This document shows positions 1 to 8,834 of a stretch of 12,190 nt of DNA, piece after piece; positions within the stretch are counted from its first letter, which is position 1, and each line of letters opens with the position of its first letter. Origin of the DNA: Bacteroidales bacterium M2 (lineage in GTDB: Bacteria > Bacteroidota > Bacteroidia > Bacteroidales > Muribaculaceae); assembly GCA_001689415.1 (NCBI GenBank), contig LUJM01000002.1:1-12190 (forward strand), given 5' to 3'. Both the position numbers and the translations under genes were made by a program. The notes under the pieces are model-generated. The model was not told the origin of the DNA and made no database searches. It saw nothing but the letters and a program-made list of their open reading frames with translations.

Positions 1-2705
1 ATGGCAGCCTGAGCCGCGGCTACACGTGCGATAGGCACACGGAAGGGCGAGCAGCTGACATAGTTCATGCCGAGCTTAGCGCAGAAGATTACCGATGAGG
101 GTTCGCCACCGTGTTCGCCGCAGATACCCACTTTGAGTTCGGGTTTGATGCTGCGACCTTTCTTAACGCCCATTTCTACGAGCTGGCCAACACCTTCCTG
201 GTCGAGTACTTCGAACGGATCGGTCTTGATAACACCGTGCTCTTTGTAGAATTTGAGGAACTTGGGAGCGTCGTCACGAGAGAAGCCGAATGTCATCTGG
301 GTAAGGTCGTTTGTACCGAACGAGAAGAAGTCGGCAACTTCGGCGATCTGGTTTGCGGTGAGAGCAGCGCGGGGAACCTCGATCATAGTACCTACGAGGT
401 AGGGGATTGAATCACCCTTCTCTTCGAATACTTTCACTGCGGTAGCGTTGATCACGTTTGCCTGATGCTGGAGCTCTTTGAGTGAACCTACGAGGGGCAC
501 CATGATTTCGGGGTGAACGTCGATGCCACGAGCTTTGCATGCGAGAGCAGCCTCGATGATAGCGCGGGTCTGCATTTCGGTGATTTCGGGGTAGGTGATA
601 CCCAGACGGCAGCCACGGTGACCGAGCATGGGGTTGAACTCTTCGAGCGAGTCAACTTTTGCTTTAACTTCAGCAAGAGAGATACCGAGTTTGTCGGCGA
701 GTTCTTTCTGAGTTGCGGTCTGGTGAGGTACGAACTCGTGCAGAGGGGGATCGAGAAGGCGGATTGTTACGCCGAAACCGTCCATAGCTTCGAAGATGCC
801 TTCGAAGTCACCACGCTGCATGGGCAGGAGTTTTGCGAGGGCAGCACGACGACCTTCGAGGTCAGAGGCAAGAATCATTTCGCGAACGGCATCGATACGG
901 TTGCCTTCGAAGAACATATGCTCTGTACGGCAGAGGCCGATACCCTGAGCGCCGAATTTACGAGCCTGACGAGCGTCGCGGGGAGTGTCGGCGTTGGTAC
1001 GTACGAGGGTCTTTGTGAACTTGTCGGCAAGGTTCATGATAGCGAGGAAGTCACCGTCGAGAGCGGGCTCTGTGGTGGGTACCTGACCGTCGTAAACTTC
1101 GCCGGTAGAACCGTTGAGTGAAATCCAGTCGCCTTCGTTGTATGTTTTGCCACCCATTTCTACGGTCTTGGCAACATAGTCAACTTTGATTTCGCCAGCA
1201 CCTGAAACGCAGCATTTACCCATACCGCGGGCAACAACGGCAGCGTGCGATGTCATACCGCCGCGCATTGTAAGGATACCCTGGGCAACAGCCATACCGC
1301 GGAGGTCTTCGGGAGAAGTCTCGATGCGGACGAGGATAACTTTGCGTTTTTTCTCAGACCATGCTTCAGCATCTTCAGCCGAGAATACTACCTGGCCAGA
1401 AGCTGCACCGGGAGAAGCGGGAAGACCTTTAGCTACAACGTTTGCACGTTTGAGCGAAGCCTTGTCGAATACAGGGTGGAGAAGTTCGTCGAGTTTCTGG
1501 GGCTCCATGCGCATAAGAGCTGTCTTCTCGTCGATCTGGCCTGCACGGAGAAGGTCCATGGCAATTTTAACCATGGCAGCACCTGTGCGTTTGCCGTTAC
1601 GAGTCTGGAGCATCCAGAGCTTGCCGTCCTGAATGGTGAATTCCATATCCTGCATGTCGCGATAGTAGTCTTCGAGCTTGGCAGCGATTGCGAAAAGCTC
1701 GTTAGCGCATACGGGCATAGATTCCTCGAGCGAGGGATATTTGGCAGCACGCTCTTCTTCGCTGATGCCCTGGAGGGCAGCCCAACGTTTCGAACCTTCG
1801 ATAGTGATCTGCTGGGGAGTGCGGATACCGGCAACCACGTCTTCGCCCTGTGCGTTGATGAGGTATTCGCCGTTGAAGAGGTTTTCGCCAGTAGCAGCGT
1901 CGCGGCTGAAAGCAACACCGGTAGCAGAGTTGTTACCCATGTTACCATATACCATAGCCTGAACGTTTACTGCAGTACCCCATTCTTCGGGGATCTGGTT
2001 CATGCGGCGGTAAACGATAGCACGCTCGTTCATCCAGCTGTCGAACACGGCGCAGATGCCGCCCCAAAGCTGTTCCCATGCGTTGTCGGGGAAGTCTTTG
2101 CCGGTATATTCTTTAACGGCGCTCTTGAAGAGTTTTACAAGGTTCTTGAGGTCTTCAACGTCGAGTTCGGTATCGAGTTTGTAGCCTTTTTCTTCTTTAA
2201 CCTTGTCCATGATCTCTTCGAAGGGATCATGGTCGGTTTTCTTTTTGGGTTTCATGCCGAGAACCACGTCGCCGTACATCTGTACGAAACGGCGGTAGCT
2301 GTCCCATGCGAAGCGGGGGTTGCCGCTCTTTTCTGCGAGAGATTCAACGGTAGCGTCGTTCATACCGAGGTTGAGCACGGTATCCATCATGCCAGGCATA
2401 GAAGCACGGGCACCCGAACGTACTGATACGAGCAGGGGATTGGCAGGGTCGTTGAATTTTTTGCCGGTCAGGCTCTCAACGTGAGCGATAGCTTTTTCTA
2501 CATCTTCTTTGATGCGTGCTACAACTTCGTCGCGGCCATACTGTGTATACTCATTGCAGACTTCGGTTGTGATAGTGAAGCCGGGAGGCACGGGCATGCC
2601 AAGGAGGTTCATTTCAGCGAGGTTTGCACCTTTACCACCGAGGAGGTTGCGCATTTGTGCGTTGCCTTCTGCATGGCCGTCGCCGAATGTATAAACTCTT
2701 TTCAT
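1..2705 (-). CDS. ppdK: Pyruvate, phosphate dikinase (3' end cut off by the window)
   Basis: Cytoplasmic enzyme that interconverts pyruvate + ATP + Pi and PEP + AMP + PPi. The minus-strand frame is open from an ATG at 2705 to the window edge: 901 full codons, ending in VPIARVAAAQAA, so only a few C-terminal residues are missing. The domain order is that of the family. An N-terminal ATP-grasp part contains GGKGANLAEM near residue 23 and SVRSGARASMPGMMDT. The phosphohistidine domain contains GGMTSHAAVVARG, with catalytic His487 and, two residues before it, Thr485, the position phosphorylated by the regulatory protein in plants. The C-terminal PEP/pyruvate barrel contains SFGTNDLTQ (Asn799) and GICGEHGGEP, with catalytic Cys862. 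It has its own promoter and leader, so it is probably not part of the nqr transcript, although read-through is possible because I see no convincing terminator between them. I checked the frame base by base over the first 200 codons or so and at the motifs, and found no frameshift. Confidence 0.97.
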   Translation of the reverse strand, partial: MKRVYTFGDGHAEGNAQMRNLLGGKGANLAEMNLLGMPVPPGFTITTEVCNEYTQYGRDEVVARIKEDVEKAIAHVESLTGKKFNDPANPLLVSVRSGARASMPGMMDTVLNLGMNDATVESLAEKSGNPRFAWDSYRRFVQMYGDVVLGMKPKKKTDHDPFEEIMDKVKEEKGYKLDTELDVEDLKNLVKLFKSAVKEYTGKDFPDNAWEQLWGGICAVFDSWMNERAIVYRRMNQIPEEWGTAVNVQAMVYGNMGNNSATGVAFSRDAATGENLFNGEYLINAQGEDVVAGIRTPQQITIEGSKRWAALQGISEEERAAKYPSLEESMPVCANELFAIAAKLEDYYRDMQDMEFTIQDGKLWMLQTRNGKRTGAAMVKIAMDLLRAGQIDEKTALMRMEPQKLDELLHPVFDKASLKRANVVAKGLPASPGAASGQVVFSAEDAEAWSEKKRKVILVRIETSPEDLRGMAVAQGILTMRGGMTSHAAVVARGMGKCCVSGAGEIKVDYVAKTVEMGGKTYNEGDWISLNGSTGEVYDGQVPTTEPALDGDFLAIMNLADKFTKTLVRTNADTPRDARQARKFGAQGIGLCRTEHMFFEGNRIDAVREMILASDLEGRRAALAKLLPMQRGDFEGIFEAMDGFGVTIRLLDPPLHEFVPHQTATQKELADKLGISLAEVKAKVDSLEEFNPMLGHRGCRLGITYPEITEMQTRAIIEAALACKARGIDVHPEIMVPLVGSLKELQHQANVINATAVKVFEEKGDSIPYLVGTMIEVPRAALTANQIAEVADFFSFGTNDLTQMTFGFSRDDAPKFLKFYKEHGVIKTDPFEVLDQEGVGQLVEMGVKKGRSIKPELKVGICGEHGGEPSSVIFCAKLGMNYVSCSPFRVPIARVAAAQAA

Positions 2706-2915
2706 TAGTTTGTGTGTTATATTTGGTATAATAGTGTTTGTATGTTTTATGCTGTTGCCGACATTGCGGATGGGCCGGTCTGTCGTGACGTTTGCAAAGT
2801 TAGTAAATTTTTTTGTCAATTCGTCAACTGAGATAACCCTAATTTTTCAATATATGTTGCAACAGCACCACTTTTTTACGAGTATTAGTGTGATACTACT
2901 ACAATTTCAGCAATT
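2706..2915. other. Intergenic region between nqrF and ppdK
   Basis: This 210-base AT-rich gap holds the ppdK promoter and leader in its left part. The right part, just past the nqrF stop, has a weak 5-bp stem (AGTAT/ATACT) without a following U-run and a perfect 10-base palindrome TGTTGCAACA at 2855-2864. No clear intrinsic terminator for the nqr operon and no small gene is visible. Confidence 0.6.
2795..2828 (-). promoter_or_regulatory. Predicted ppdK promoter with an 83-base leader
   Basis: On the minus strand, TAACTTTG (2802 to 2795) matches the Bacteroidetes -7 consensus TAnnTTTG exactly. A TTGAC-like -33 element (GTTGAC, 2828 to 2823) lies 20 bases upstream. The expected start of transcription is near 2788, about 83 bases before the ppdK ATG. 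The leader contains only weak hairpin potential (short CCG/CGG stems around 2757-2780), and I recognise no riboswitch in it. No closer -7 motif lies between this site and the ATG. Confidence 0.6.
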
Positions 2916-4223
2916 TTAACCGCCGAAGTTATCGTAGTGGATATTTACCGGATCAACGCCGAGACTGTCGAGCATGCCCTCTACGGCCTTGCTCATCGGG
3001 CCGGGACCGCACATGTAGTATTCAATATCTTCGGGCGAGTCGTGGTCCTTGAGGTAGGTGTTGTAGATTACCTGGTGCACGAAACCGGGGGTGTATGCTA
3101 CGCCTGCTGCCTCGGCTGCAGGGTCGGGTCGGTCGAGGGCAAGGTGGAACTTGAAGTTGGGGAATTCTTTCTCGAGTTTCAAGAAGTCGTCGAGGTAGAA
3201 AACTTCGTTGAGCGCACGGGCACCGTAGAAGAAGTTCATCTTGCGGTTGCTTGTCTTCAGAGTCTTGGTCATGTGCATAATCTGGGCGCGAAGAGGTGCC
3301 ATACCTGCGCCACCGCCGATCCACATCATCTCGTTTGTAGAATCGAAAATAGGGTGGAAGTCGCCGTAGGGGCCGCTCATTATCACCTTGTCGCCGGGTT
3401 TGAGCGAGAATATGTAGCTTGATGCAATACCGGGCATCACATCTTGGAATCCTACTTCGGGTTTTGGCTTGAAGGGCGGAGTGGCAATACGCACGGTGAG
3501 CATGATTCGGTCGCCTTCGGCCGGATAGTTGGCCATAGAGTAGGCGCGAACGGTAGTTTCCGTGTTTTTGCACTTGAGGTCGAACAAACCGAATTTTTCC
3601 CATGCCGGCAGGTATTCGTCGCCAATAAGGCTACGGTCGATATCCTTGGCATAGTCCATTTCATATGGGGGAATTTTGATCTGGGCATATGAACCGGGTA
3701 TGAAGTCCATATGCTCGCCCTTGGGGAGGGCTACAATAAATTCCTTGATGAATGTGGCCACATTTCGATTTGATATCACCTCGCATTCCCATTCCTTCAC
3801 GCTTAGTACAGATGCGGGAACTGTGATATCCATATTTGTCTTGACTTTGCACTGGCATGCCAGACGCCAGTTGTCTTTGAGTTCCTTGCGGGTAAAGTGT
3901 ACGGCTTCGGTCGGCAGCGCGTCGCCACCGCCTTGGGTGACCTGTACGCGGCATTGGCCGCAGCTACCCTTGCCACCACAAGCCGACGGCAGGAAAATAT
4001 TGTTGTCTGCCATGGTCGACAACAGGGGCTTACCTGCAGTTGCCGTAATCTTTTTGTCGTCGTTGATAGTGATTTCAACCGGGCCTGATTGCACGAGGTA
4101 GCGCTTGGCTATCAGCAATATCACTACCAGCAACAATGTAACTCCGAGAAAGAAGCCGACACCGGCTTCCACGGTAAGCCAGGCCGATTGGTCGAGCTGG
4201 CAGCAGATATATGTAAGTGTCAT
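2916..4223 (-). CDS. nqrF: Na+-NQR subunit F, NADH dehydrogenase subunit
   Basis: Entry subunit of the Na+-translocating NADH:quinone oxidoreductase. It takes a hydride from NADH onto FAD and passes electrons to a [2Fe-2S] cluster. The 435-aa protein has one N-terminal membrane anchor (about residues 20-40). A plant-type ferredoxin domain follows, with Cys82, Cys88, Cys91 and Cys123 in the pattern C-x5-C-x2-C-x31-C. The FAD domain carries RAYSMANYP (226-234), and the NADH-binding domain has GGGAGMAPLRAQ (303-314) and CGPGPM (405-410). The C-terminus IHYDNFGG is usual for the family. The ATG at 4223 lies 22 bases after the nqrE stop, making this the last gene of the operon. An unusual Cys-Cys pair (residues 7-8) sits just before the anchor. 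No apbE follows. Confidence 0.98.
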   Translation of the reverse strand: MTLTYICCQLDQSAWLTVEAGVGFFLGVTLLLVVILLIAKRYLVQSGPVEITINDDKKITATAGKPLLSTMADNNIFLPSACGGKGSCGQCRVQVTQGGGDALPTEAVHFTRKELKDNWRLACQCKVKTNMDITVPASVLSVKEWECEVISNRNVATFIKEFIVALPKGEHMDFIPGSYAQIKIPPYEMDYAKDIDRSLIGDEYLPAWEKFGLFDLKCKNTETTVRAYSMANYPAEGDRIMLTVRIATPPFKPKPEVGFQDVMPGIASSYIFSLKPGDKVIMSGPYGDFHPIFDSTNEMMWIGGGAGMAPLRAQIMHMTKTLKTSNRKMNFFYGARALNEVFYLDDFLKLEKEFPNFKFHLALDRPDPAAEAAGVAYTPGFVHQVIYNTYLKDHDSPEDIEYYMCGPGPMSKAVEGMLDSLGVDPVNIHYDNFGG

Positions 4224-4245
4224 TGAAACTGTCGTATGAGTTATT

Positions 4246-4863
4246 TTAAATCTTGATACCGAGGAAGCTCATGAAGGCAATACCCATCAGCGCAGTGATG
4301 ATAAATGTGATGCCTACACCTTTGAGCGGGCCGGGTACGTTGGAGTACTGAGCTATACGTTCGCGGACGGCTGCAACGGCGGTAATTGCAAGCAGCCAGC
4401 CGAGACCCCAACCGCCACCTGCGCAGACTGCGGTCCATAACGAACCGAAATCGCGCTGCTGCATAAACAGAGAGCCTCCGAGGATAGCGCAGTTTACAGC
4501 AATGAGGGGTAGGAATATACCCAGTTGCGAATACAGTGCCGGAGCATATTTTTCTACAACCATTTCAACCAGCTGGGTCATTGATGCAATAACCGCAATG
4601 AAGACAATAAGCGACAGAAAGCTAAGGTCTACATCTGCAAAATCGGGGCTAAGCCACGATAACGCACCGGGACGTAGCACATACGTTTCGAGCAGATAGT
4701 TGATAGGCAGAGTTATGGTAAGCATAAAAGACACCGCTATGCCGAGGCCGAATGCTGTCTTGACATTCTTGCTCACTGCTATAAACGAGCACATGCCAAG
4801 GAAGTAGGCAAATATCATGTTGTCGATAAATATCGACCGTATAAACAAGTTTAGATTGTCCAT
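4246..4863 (-). CDS. nqrE: Na+-NQR subunit E, membrane subunit
   Basis: Integral membrane subunit of 205 aa, almost entirely hydrophobic, with about six predicted helices. NqrD and NqrE form an inverted-repeat pair in the membrane that carries the electron path from the NqrF ferredoxin domain across the membrane. In the family a [2Fe-2S] cluster is held between two Cys of NqrD and two of NqrE. The matching residues here are Cys25 (in FLGMCSFIAV) and Cys125 (in IAVNCAILGG). The length is normal for the family. The gene starts at an ATG 28 bases after the nqrD stop. It is homologous to RnfA, but the surrounding nqrA-F set identifies it as NqrE. Confidence 0.97.
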   Translation of the reverse strand: MDNLNLFIRSIFIDNMIFAYFLGMCSFIAVSKNVKTAFGLGIAVSFMLTITLPINYLLETYVLRPGALSWLSPDFADVDLSFLSLIVFIAVIASMTQLVEMVVEKYAPALYSQLGIFLPLIAVNCAILGGSLFMQQRDFGSLWTAVCAGGGWGLGWLLAITAVAAVRERIAQYSNVPGPLKGVGITFIITALMGIAFMSFLGIKI

Positions 4864-4891
4864 TTTGTCATGTTTTATGGGCGTTCGACAA

Positions 4892-5506
4892 TTAGTTTTC
4901 CTGCAGGTCTTTGTTGAGACTGCGGTGTACCCATATTATGCAGGCTACGGTAATTAGAGCCATCGGCGGTAATATCATCAGGCCGTTGTTTACATAACCG
5001 GCTTCATAGAAACTGTCGGGAACAACTTGGAAACCAAGCAGTGTGCCCGATCCCAGCAGTTCGCGGAAAAAGCCTACGATTATCAATATGATTGCATAAC
5101 CGATACCGTTGCCGACTCCGTCGAGAAACGAGGGCCATGGTTTATTGGCCATGGCAAAAGCCTCGAGGCGGCCCATGAGAATACAGTTTGTAATAATCAG
5201 TCCGATAAATACCGACAATTGTTTGCTTACATCATATGCATAGGCTTGTAGGAGCTGCGATACGATAACTACAAGACCTGCAACAACTACAAGTTGCACG
5301 ATAATGCGGATGTTAGTAGGTATCGTATTGCGTATCAAAGAAATAATCACGTTGCTAAAGGCCAGGACTGCTATAACCGAAAGCCCCATTACTATAGCCG
5401 GCTCGAGTTTTACTGTTACTGCAAGCACAGAGCAGATGCCAAGAATCTGTACGAGTACGGGATTGTTCTTGGAAAAGGGATTGAATAGTATGCTTTTGTT
5501 TGACAT
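4892..5506 (-). CDS. nqrD: Na+-NQR subunit D, membrane subunit
   Basis: Integral membrane subunit of 204 aa with about six predicted helices, paired with NqrE in the membrane core. The two cluster-ligand positions are Cys25 (ILGICSVLAV) and Cys108 (IITNCILMGRLEAFAM). The latter is the conserved family signature, repeated in NqrE as VNCAILGG. The gene starts at an ATG 12 bases after the nqrC stop, consistent with a single transcript. It is related to RnfE, but operon order and length fit NqrD. Nothing is truncated or unusual. Confidence 0.97.
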   Translation of the reverse strand: MSNKSILFNPFSKNNPVLVQILGICSVLAVTVKLEPAIVMGLSVIAVLAFSNVIISLIRNTIPTNIRIIVQLVVVAGLVVIVSQLLQAYAYDVSKQLSVFIGLIITNCILMGRLEAFAMANKPWPSFLDGVGNGIGYAIILIIVGFFRELLGSGTLLGFQVVPDSFYEAGYVNNGLMILPPMALITVACIIWVHRSLNKDLQEN

Positions 5507-5518
5507 GTTTTCCGGCTT

Positions 5519-6232
5519 TTAATTGTTGTTTGCGAGCTTGGACAGGAACGCGCCATAAGGAGCGAGGCAATTATCTATCATTGAAGCCACGCCCTTACTT
5601 GTTATTGTGCCGCCTGAGATAGCGTCGACATAGTCGGCATTCTCGGGTGCAGGCATCCCTGATTTGATTACTTCGATAGGCCTGAAATTGCCGTCGAACA
5701 GTAAGTGCTTGCCTTGGAACTGGTCGCTAAAGGCCGGTTTTTCGATTTCAGCACCAAGGCCAGGAGTCTCGCCCTGATGTGCGAAATATGCACCATATAC
5801 TGTTGAACCGTCGGAGTCGACAGCGGCATAGCCCCATATCGGCCCCCAAAGGCCGGCGCCGTACATTGATAGGATGTACTTTACACTGCCGTCGGAAAGA
5901 GTACACTCGTATACAGGTAAGAGGCGTTTGTCGGTCGCTTCCTTGCTCTGAAGTGCCACATTGATTGAAAAGGCATCGGGGGCGTCTGCCACTCGATTAC
6001 CTTCGCTGTCGACAACAAAGGTGTTTGTAATCAGTCGATTGTATTCATCGGTTATCTCGTCTTGAGATACTTCAACATTTACACTTGCCAGTATCTGCCT
6101 CATCTTGTCGGCATCGGCATTAGCCTGCTGGCGGTCTTTTAGCGATATCGACGTAAACGCAAGAGCCGCGCCTACGACTACAACCATAACTATAATATAT
6201 ATTATGGTGTATGTGTTGCTTTGCTTATTCAT
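5519..6232 (-). CDS. nqrC: Na+-NQR subunit C, covalent FMN subunit
   Basis: 237-aa subunit with one N-terminal membrane helix (about residues 9-28) and a large periplasmic FMN-binding domain. In the family FMN is attached through a phosphoester to a Thr by the transferase ApbE. The site here is D-A-I-S-G-G-T (203-209), making Thr209 the attachment residue. The third position of the SGxT core is Gly where the Vibrio protein has Ala. Other family features are GLWGPIWGYAAV (128-139) and GETPGLGAEI (154-163). Its ATG at 6232 overlaps the nqrB stop codon by four bases (ATGA), so translation is probably coupled to nqrB. Confidence 0.97.
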   Translation of the reverse strand: MNKQSNTYTIIYIIVMVVVVGAALAFTSISLKDRQQANADADKMRQILASVNVEVSQDEITDEYNRLITNTFVVDSEGNRVADAPDAFSINVALQSKEATDKRLLPVYECTLSDGSVKYILSMYGAGLWGPIWGYAAVDSDGSTVYGAYFAHQGETPGLGAEIEKPAFSDQFQGKHLLFDGNFRPIEVIKSGMPAPENADYVDAISGGTITSKGVASMIDNCLAPYGAFLSKLANNN

Positions 6233-7449
6233 TCGTTTACGGTTTTAGCGTTAGCACGGCGCAGGCGGCGGCGAATGTTGGCCTGCACTACGCAATAGTC
6301 GATAAGTGGTGCGAAAACATTCATCAGCAGCACTGCCAGCATAGCACCTTCGGGATAACCGTTATTGTAGGTGCGTATGATTATGGCAATAGCGCCGATC
6401 AAGAATCCATAGATATACTTGCCGGTTGTGGTACGGGCAGCGGTTACCGGGTCGGTTGCCATGAATACGGCTGCGAATGCAAAGCCGCCAAGCATCAACT
6501 GCTCGTAGGCGGGGATGTAAGACGCAGGATAGACCGGGCTGGCAAATGTATTGGCAATCCAACCCATAACAAGGCCACCGGCTATCACAGATAATATAAT
6601 GCGCCATGAAGCAATGCCTGTAGCAAGAAGAATTGCCGCACCGATGAGTATGCATAGAGTGGATGTTTCGCCAAACGAACCGGGTATCAGGCCCAGAAAA
6701 GCCTGCCAAGTGTCGATAATGTGACCATCGATACCGGTGAGGGTAATGTCAGGTCCGTTCTGTGTGGCTATCTGTCCTAATGGGGTCGCACCGGCAAAGC
6801 CGTCGGGCAGTGCTGTGCCATAACCAAAGGGTGTGCCGCCGGCAACATAAACTTTGTCGCCCGACATCTGTGCCGGATAGGCAAAGAATAAGAATGCACG
6901 TGTAACAAGTGCCACGTTCATCACATTATAGCCTGTACCACCAAAAACCTCTTTGGCAAAAATAACTGCAAATGCTACAGCTACAGCCAGCATCCATAAT
7001 GGAATTTCGGCCGGGCAAATCATCGGTACAAGAATACCGGTCACGAGGAAGCCTTCCTGTATTTCTTCTTTGCGCCACTGGGCGAATGCAAATTCGATAC
7101 TCAGACCTACGACATATGCAACCACGACTCGTGGCAATATAGTGAGGAAGCCATACCACAGCAGGCTCCAGAACGGGAACTCGGTAGCTCCGAGAGCCAG
7201 CCAATGTTGGTAGCCGGTGTTGTACATGCCGAACAGGAAGCATGGCATAAGCGCCATTACAACAATAATCATGGTGCGCTTTGCATCGATGCTATCGTGT
7301 ATGTGTACTGCACCTGCAGGGGCTGAAGTTGTTCGGGGTGTATAGAGGAAAGTCTCAAAGCCGTCGTATACCGAGTGCAGGGCATGCAGTTTGCCGCCCG
7401 GCTCGAAATTGGGCTTTATCTTATCGAGAAAATTACGTAGTGATGCCAT
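6229..7449 (-). CDS. nqrB: Na+-NQR subunit B, FMN- and quinone-binding membrane subunit
   Basis: Largest membrane subunit (406 aa, about ten predicted helices). In characterised homologues it carries a covalent FMN, riboflavin and the quinone site, and is part of the Na+ path. The FMN attachment motif is D-G-F-A-G-A-T (216-222), giving Thr222. The residue before GAT is Ala where Vibrio NqrB has Ser. EGFLVTGILVPM (132-143) and KEVFGGTGYNVMNVAL (166-181) are conserved family stretches, and ATDPVTAART (331-340) lies in the C-terminal half. The ATG at 7449 is two bases after the nqrA stop, and the stop overlaps nqrC by four bases. Confidence 0.98.
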   Translation of the reverse strand: MASLRNFLDKIKPNFEPGGKLHALHSVYDGFETFLYTPRTTSAPAGAVHIHDSIDAKRTMIIVVMALMPCFLFGMYNTGYQHWLALGATEFPFWSLLWYGFLTILPRVVVAYVVGLSIEFAFAQWRKEEIQEGFLVTGILVPMICPAEIPLWMLAVAVAFAVIFAKEVFGGTGYNVMNVALVTRAFLFFAYPAQMSGDKVYVAGGTPFGYGTALPDGFAGATPLGQIATQNGPDITLTGIDGHIIDTWQAFLGLIPGSFGETSTLCILIGAAILLATGIASWRIILSVIAGGLVMGWIANTFASPVYPASYIPAYEQLMLGGFAFAAVFMATDPVTAARTTTGKYIYGFLIGAIAIIIRTYNNGYPEGAMLAVLLMNVFAPLIDYCVVQANIRRRLRRANAKTVNE

Positions 7450-7451
7450 CT

Positions 7452-8789
7452 TTATTCAAGTTCTTTGCGTATGTAGTCGAGGCCGTCGCGTACGATTTGT
7501 TGTAGTGGTAGTTTCGATGTATCCACATATTCTGCCGCTGCAAAATCTTCGGGTGCGACTTCGTAGATACCGAGACGTTCCATATCCTCGATGTTTTTTG
7601 AAATAATAGCTTTGAGTAGATATTCAGGCAGTATGTCCATAGGCATTACCTTGTCGTATTGCCCGCTCATTATCATAGCACGGCGTCCGCCGTTGAGGCG
7701 TGCGTCGGGTCGGAATTTGCGACTGAGGAAATGCCCCGGGAACGATGTGCTTTCGCTCATTTTCGACGGGGCAAGTGAAGCCCAGCCCATGAATTCATCG
7801 ACATCGTCGCCTTCGGCAATAACTGTCAACTGTCGGTAGGGGTAATGCAGGAACCCATCCATTCCGGTAGCAATTCCTGTAAATACATTACCGCTGATTA
7901 TACGGCGGTGATGCTCGTCTTTATTAAGATGTCCGGCGAGGATGTTTGTCACCTGTGCGCAGATTGTAGTCTCGACCAATGCCGGAGTAGCAACTTCCGG
8001 ACCTGTGAGCGCCACCATGGTGCGGAATTCGGGAGTCTCACCCTTTGCTACACGTCCTATGCGTCCAAGCGTGGTGAAATCAAGAGTCCATACAATCTCG
8101 CCTTTGTTCACCGGGGCGATGTTCGCAATCTGCACGCCTACGTTACCTGAAGGAAACGGACCTTCGACCTCTACCATTTCCGCGCCGGGAATATCACCGA
8201 AAGTCCAGTCTTGTCCGTAGCATAGATATATCTTGCCGGTTGTTATCTTTTTGAGTAATTCGATACCGGCAGCAAGGTCCTCTTTCGAGAAAAGCGACGA
8301 AAAAACGGCCGACGGAGCTGCTAAGGGAGCAGTATCGAGAGCCGTTATAAAGATATCGCGAACTTCATCGTTGGGATTAGGTACTATATCATAGGGACGT
8401 TGGCGCATCATTGCGAGCAATCCTGATTCCGCAAGGAGTTGTCGGGCGCTTTCTCCGTCAGTCGCTTTAGTCAAAGCCGGAGCTGTGGCAGTAGTAGAGG
8501 CTGCTTCTACCTCGACACGCAATATTTTGCGTCGTTCACCCCTCACGACCGCACGTACACGTCCGGTCACCGGTGATACGAGCTTTACCTCGGGATGGTT
8601 CTTGTCGAAGAGCAGCGCTGATCCGGCCGCAACTTCGTCTCCGTCGCGAACACAAACCTTAGGTACAAAGCCCGGGAAATCGTCGGGGGTTACTGCAAAC
8701 AATGAAACATCAGCCTTTATTGCCTCAGTTCCAATCGGTAGCGCACCCGCAATAGCAAGCTTCAAACCTTTTTTGAGCTTTAATTTCAT
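7452..8789 (-). CDS. nqrA: Na+-NQR subunit A
   Basis: First gene of the operon, encoding the soluble 445-aa cytoplasmic subunit that docks on the membrane part of the complex. It has the typical N-terminus KKGLKLAIAGALP and a biotinyl/lipoyl-like half-barrel region (residues about 40-90, KVCVRDGDEVAAGSALLFDK and SPVTGRVRAVVRGERR). The central region contains YPYRQLTVIAEGD and the C-terminal part ALNGGRRAMIMSGQ-like residues (read here as ARLNGGRRAMIMSGQYDKVMP). Length and order are normal. The chosen ATG at 8789 lies about 25 bases downstream of the predicted transcription start. There is no other good start and no obvious Shine-Dalgarno sequence, as is common in Bacteroidetes. Confidence 0.97.
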   Translation of the reverse strand: MKLKLKKGLKLAIAGALPIGTEAIKADVSLFAVTPDDFPGFVPKVCVRDGDEVAAGSALLFDKNHPEVKLVSPVTGRVRAVVRGERRKILRVEVEAASTTATAPALTKATDGESARQLLAESGLLAMMRQRPYDIVPNPNDEVRDIFITALDTAPLAAPSAVFSSLFSKEDLAAGIELLKKITTGKIYLCYGQDWTFGDIPGAEMVEVEGPFPSGNVGVQIANIAPVNKGEIVWTLDFTTLGRIGRVAKGETPEFRTMVALTGPEVATPALVETTICAQVTNILAGHLNKDEHHRRIISGNVFTGIATGMDGFLHYPYRQLTVIAEGDDVDEFMGWASLAPSKMSESTSFPGHFLSRKFRPDARLNGGRRAMIMSGQYDKVMPMDILPEYLLKAIISKNIEDMERLGIYEVAPEDFAAAEYVDTSKLPLQQIVRDGLDYIRKELE

Positions 8790-8821
8790 ATTAAATAGAT
8801 GTAATAGGGTCTAATAATCGG

Positions 8822-8829
8822 CAAATATA
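8822..8829 (-). promoter_or_regulatory. Predicted nqr operon promoter (-7 element)
   Basis: TATATTTG on the minus strand (8829 to 8822) is an exact TAnnTTTG match. The expected transcription start is near 8815, leaving a 5' leader of about 25 bases. There is no good TTTG-type -33 element 19-21 bases upstream. That position lies inside the loop of the inverted repeat at 8835-8866, which could mean that an activator or repressor acts here. Confidence 0.65.
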
Positions 8830-8834
8830 AGAAT

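Noticed and set aside
1245..2426. A 393-codon open frame on the plus strand, with other long plus-strand frames at 513-1121 and 2937-3422
   Set aside because: They lie antisense to ppdK and nqrF, which have clear families and catalytic motifs. The translations are low-complexity and resemble no known protein. They arise from the codon usage of the real genes.
2855..2864. Perfect palindrome TGTTGCAACA between nqrF and ppdK
   Set aside because: Ten bases is short enough to occur by chance in this AT-rich gap, it is upstream of the ppdK -33 element by about 27 bases, and no second copy was seen.
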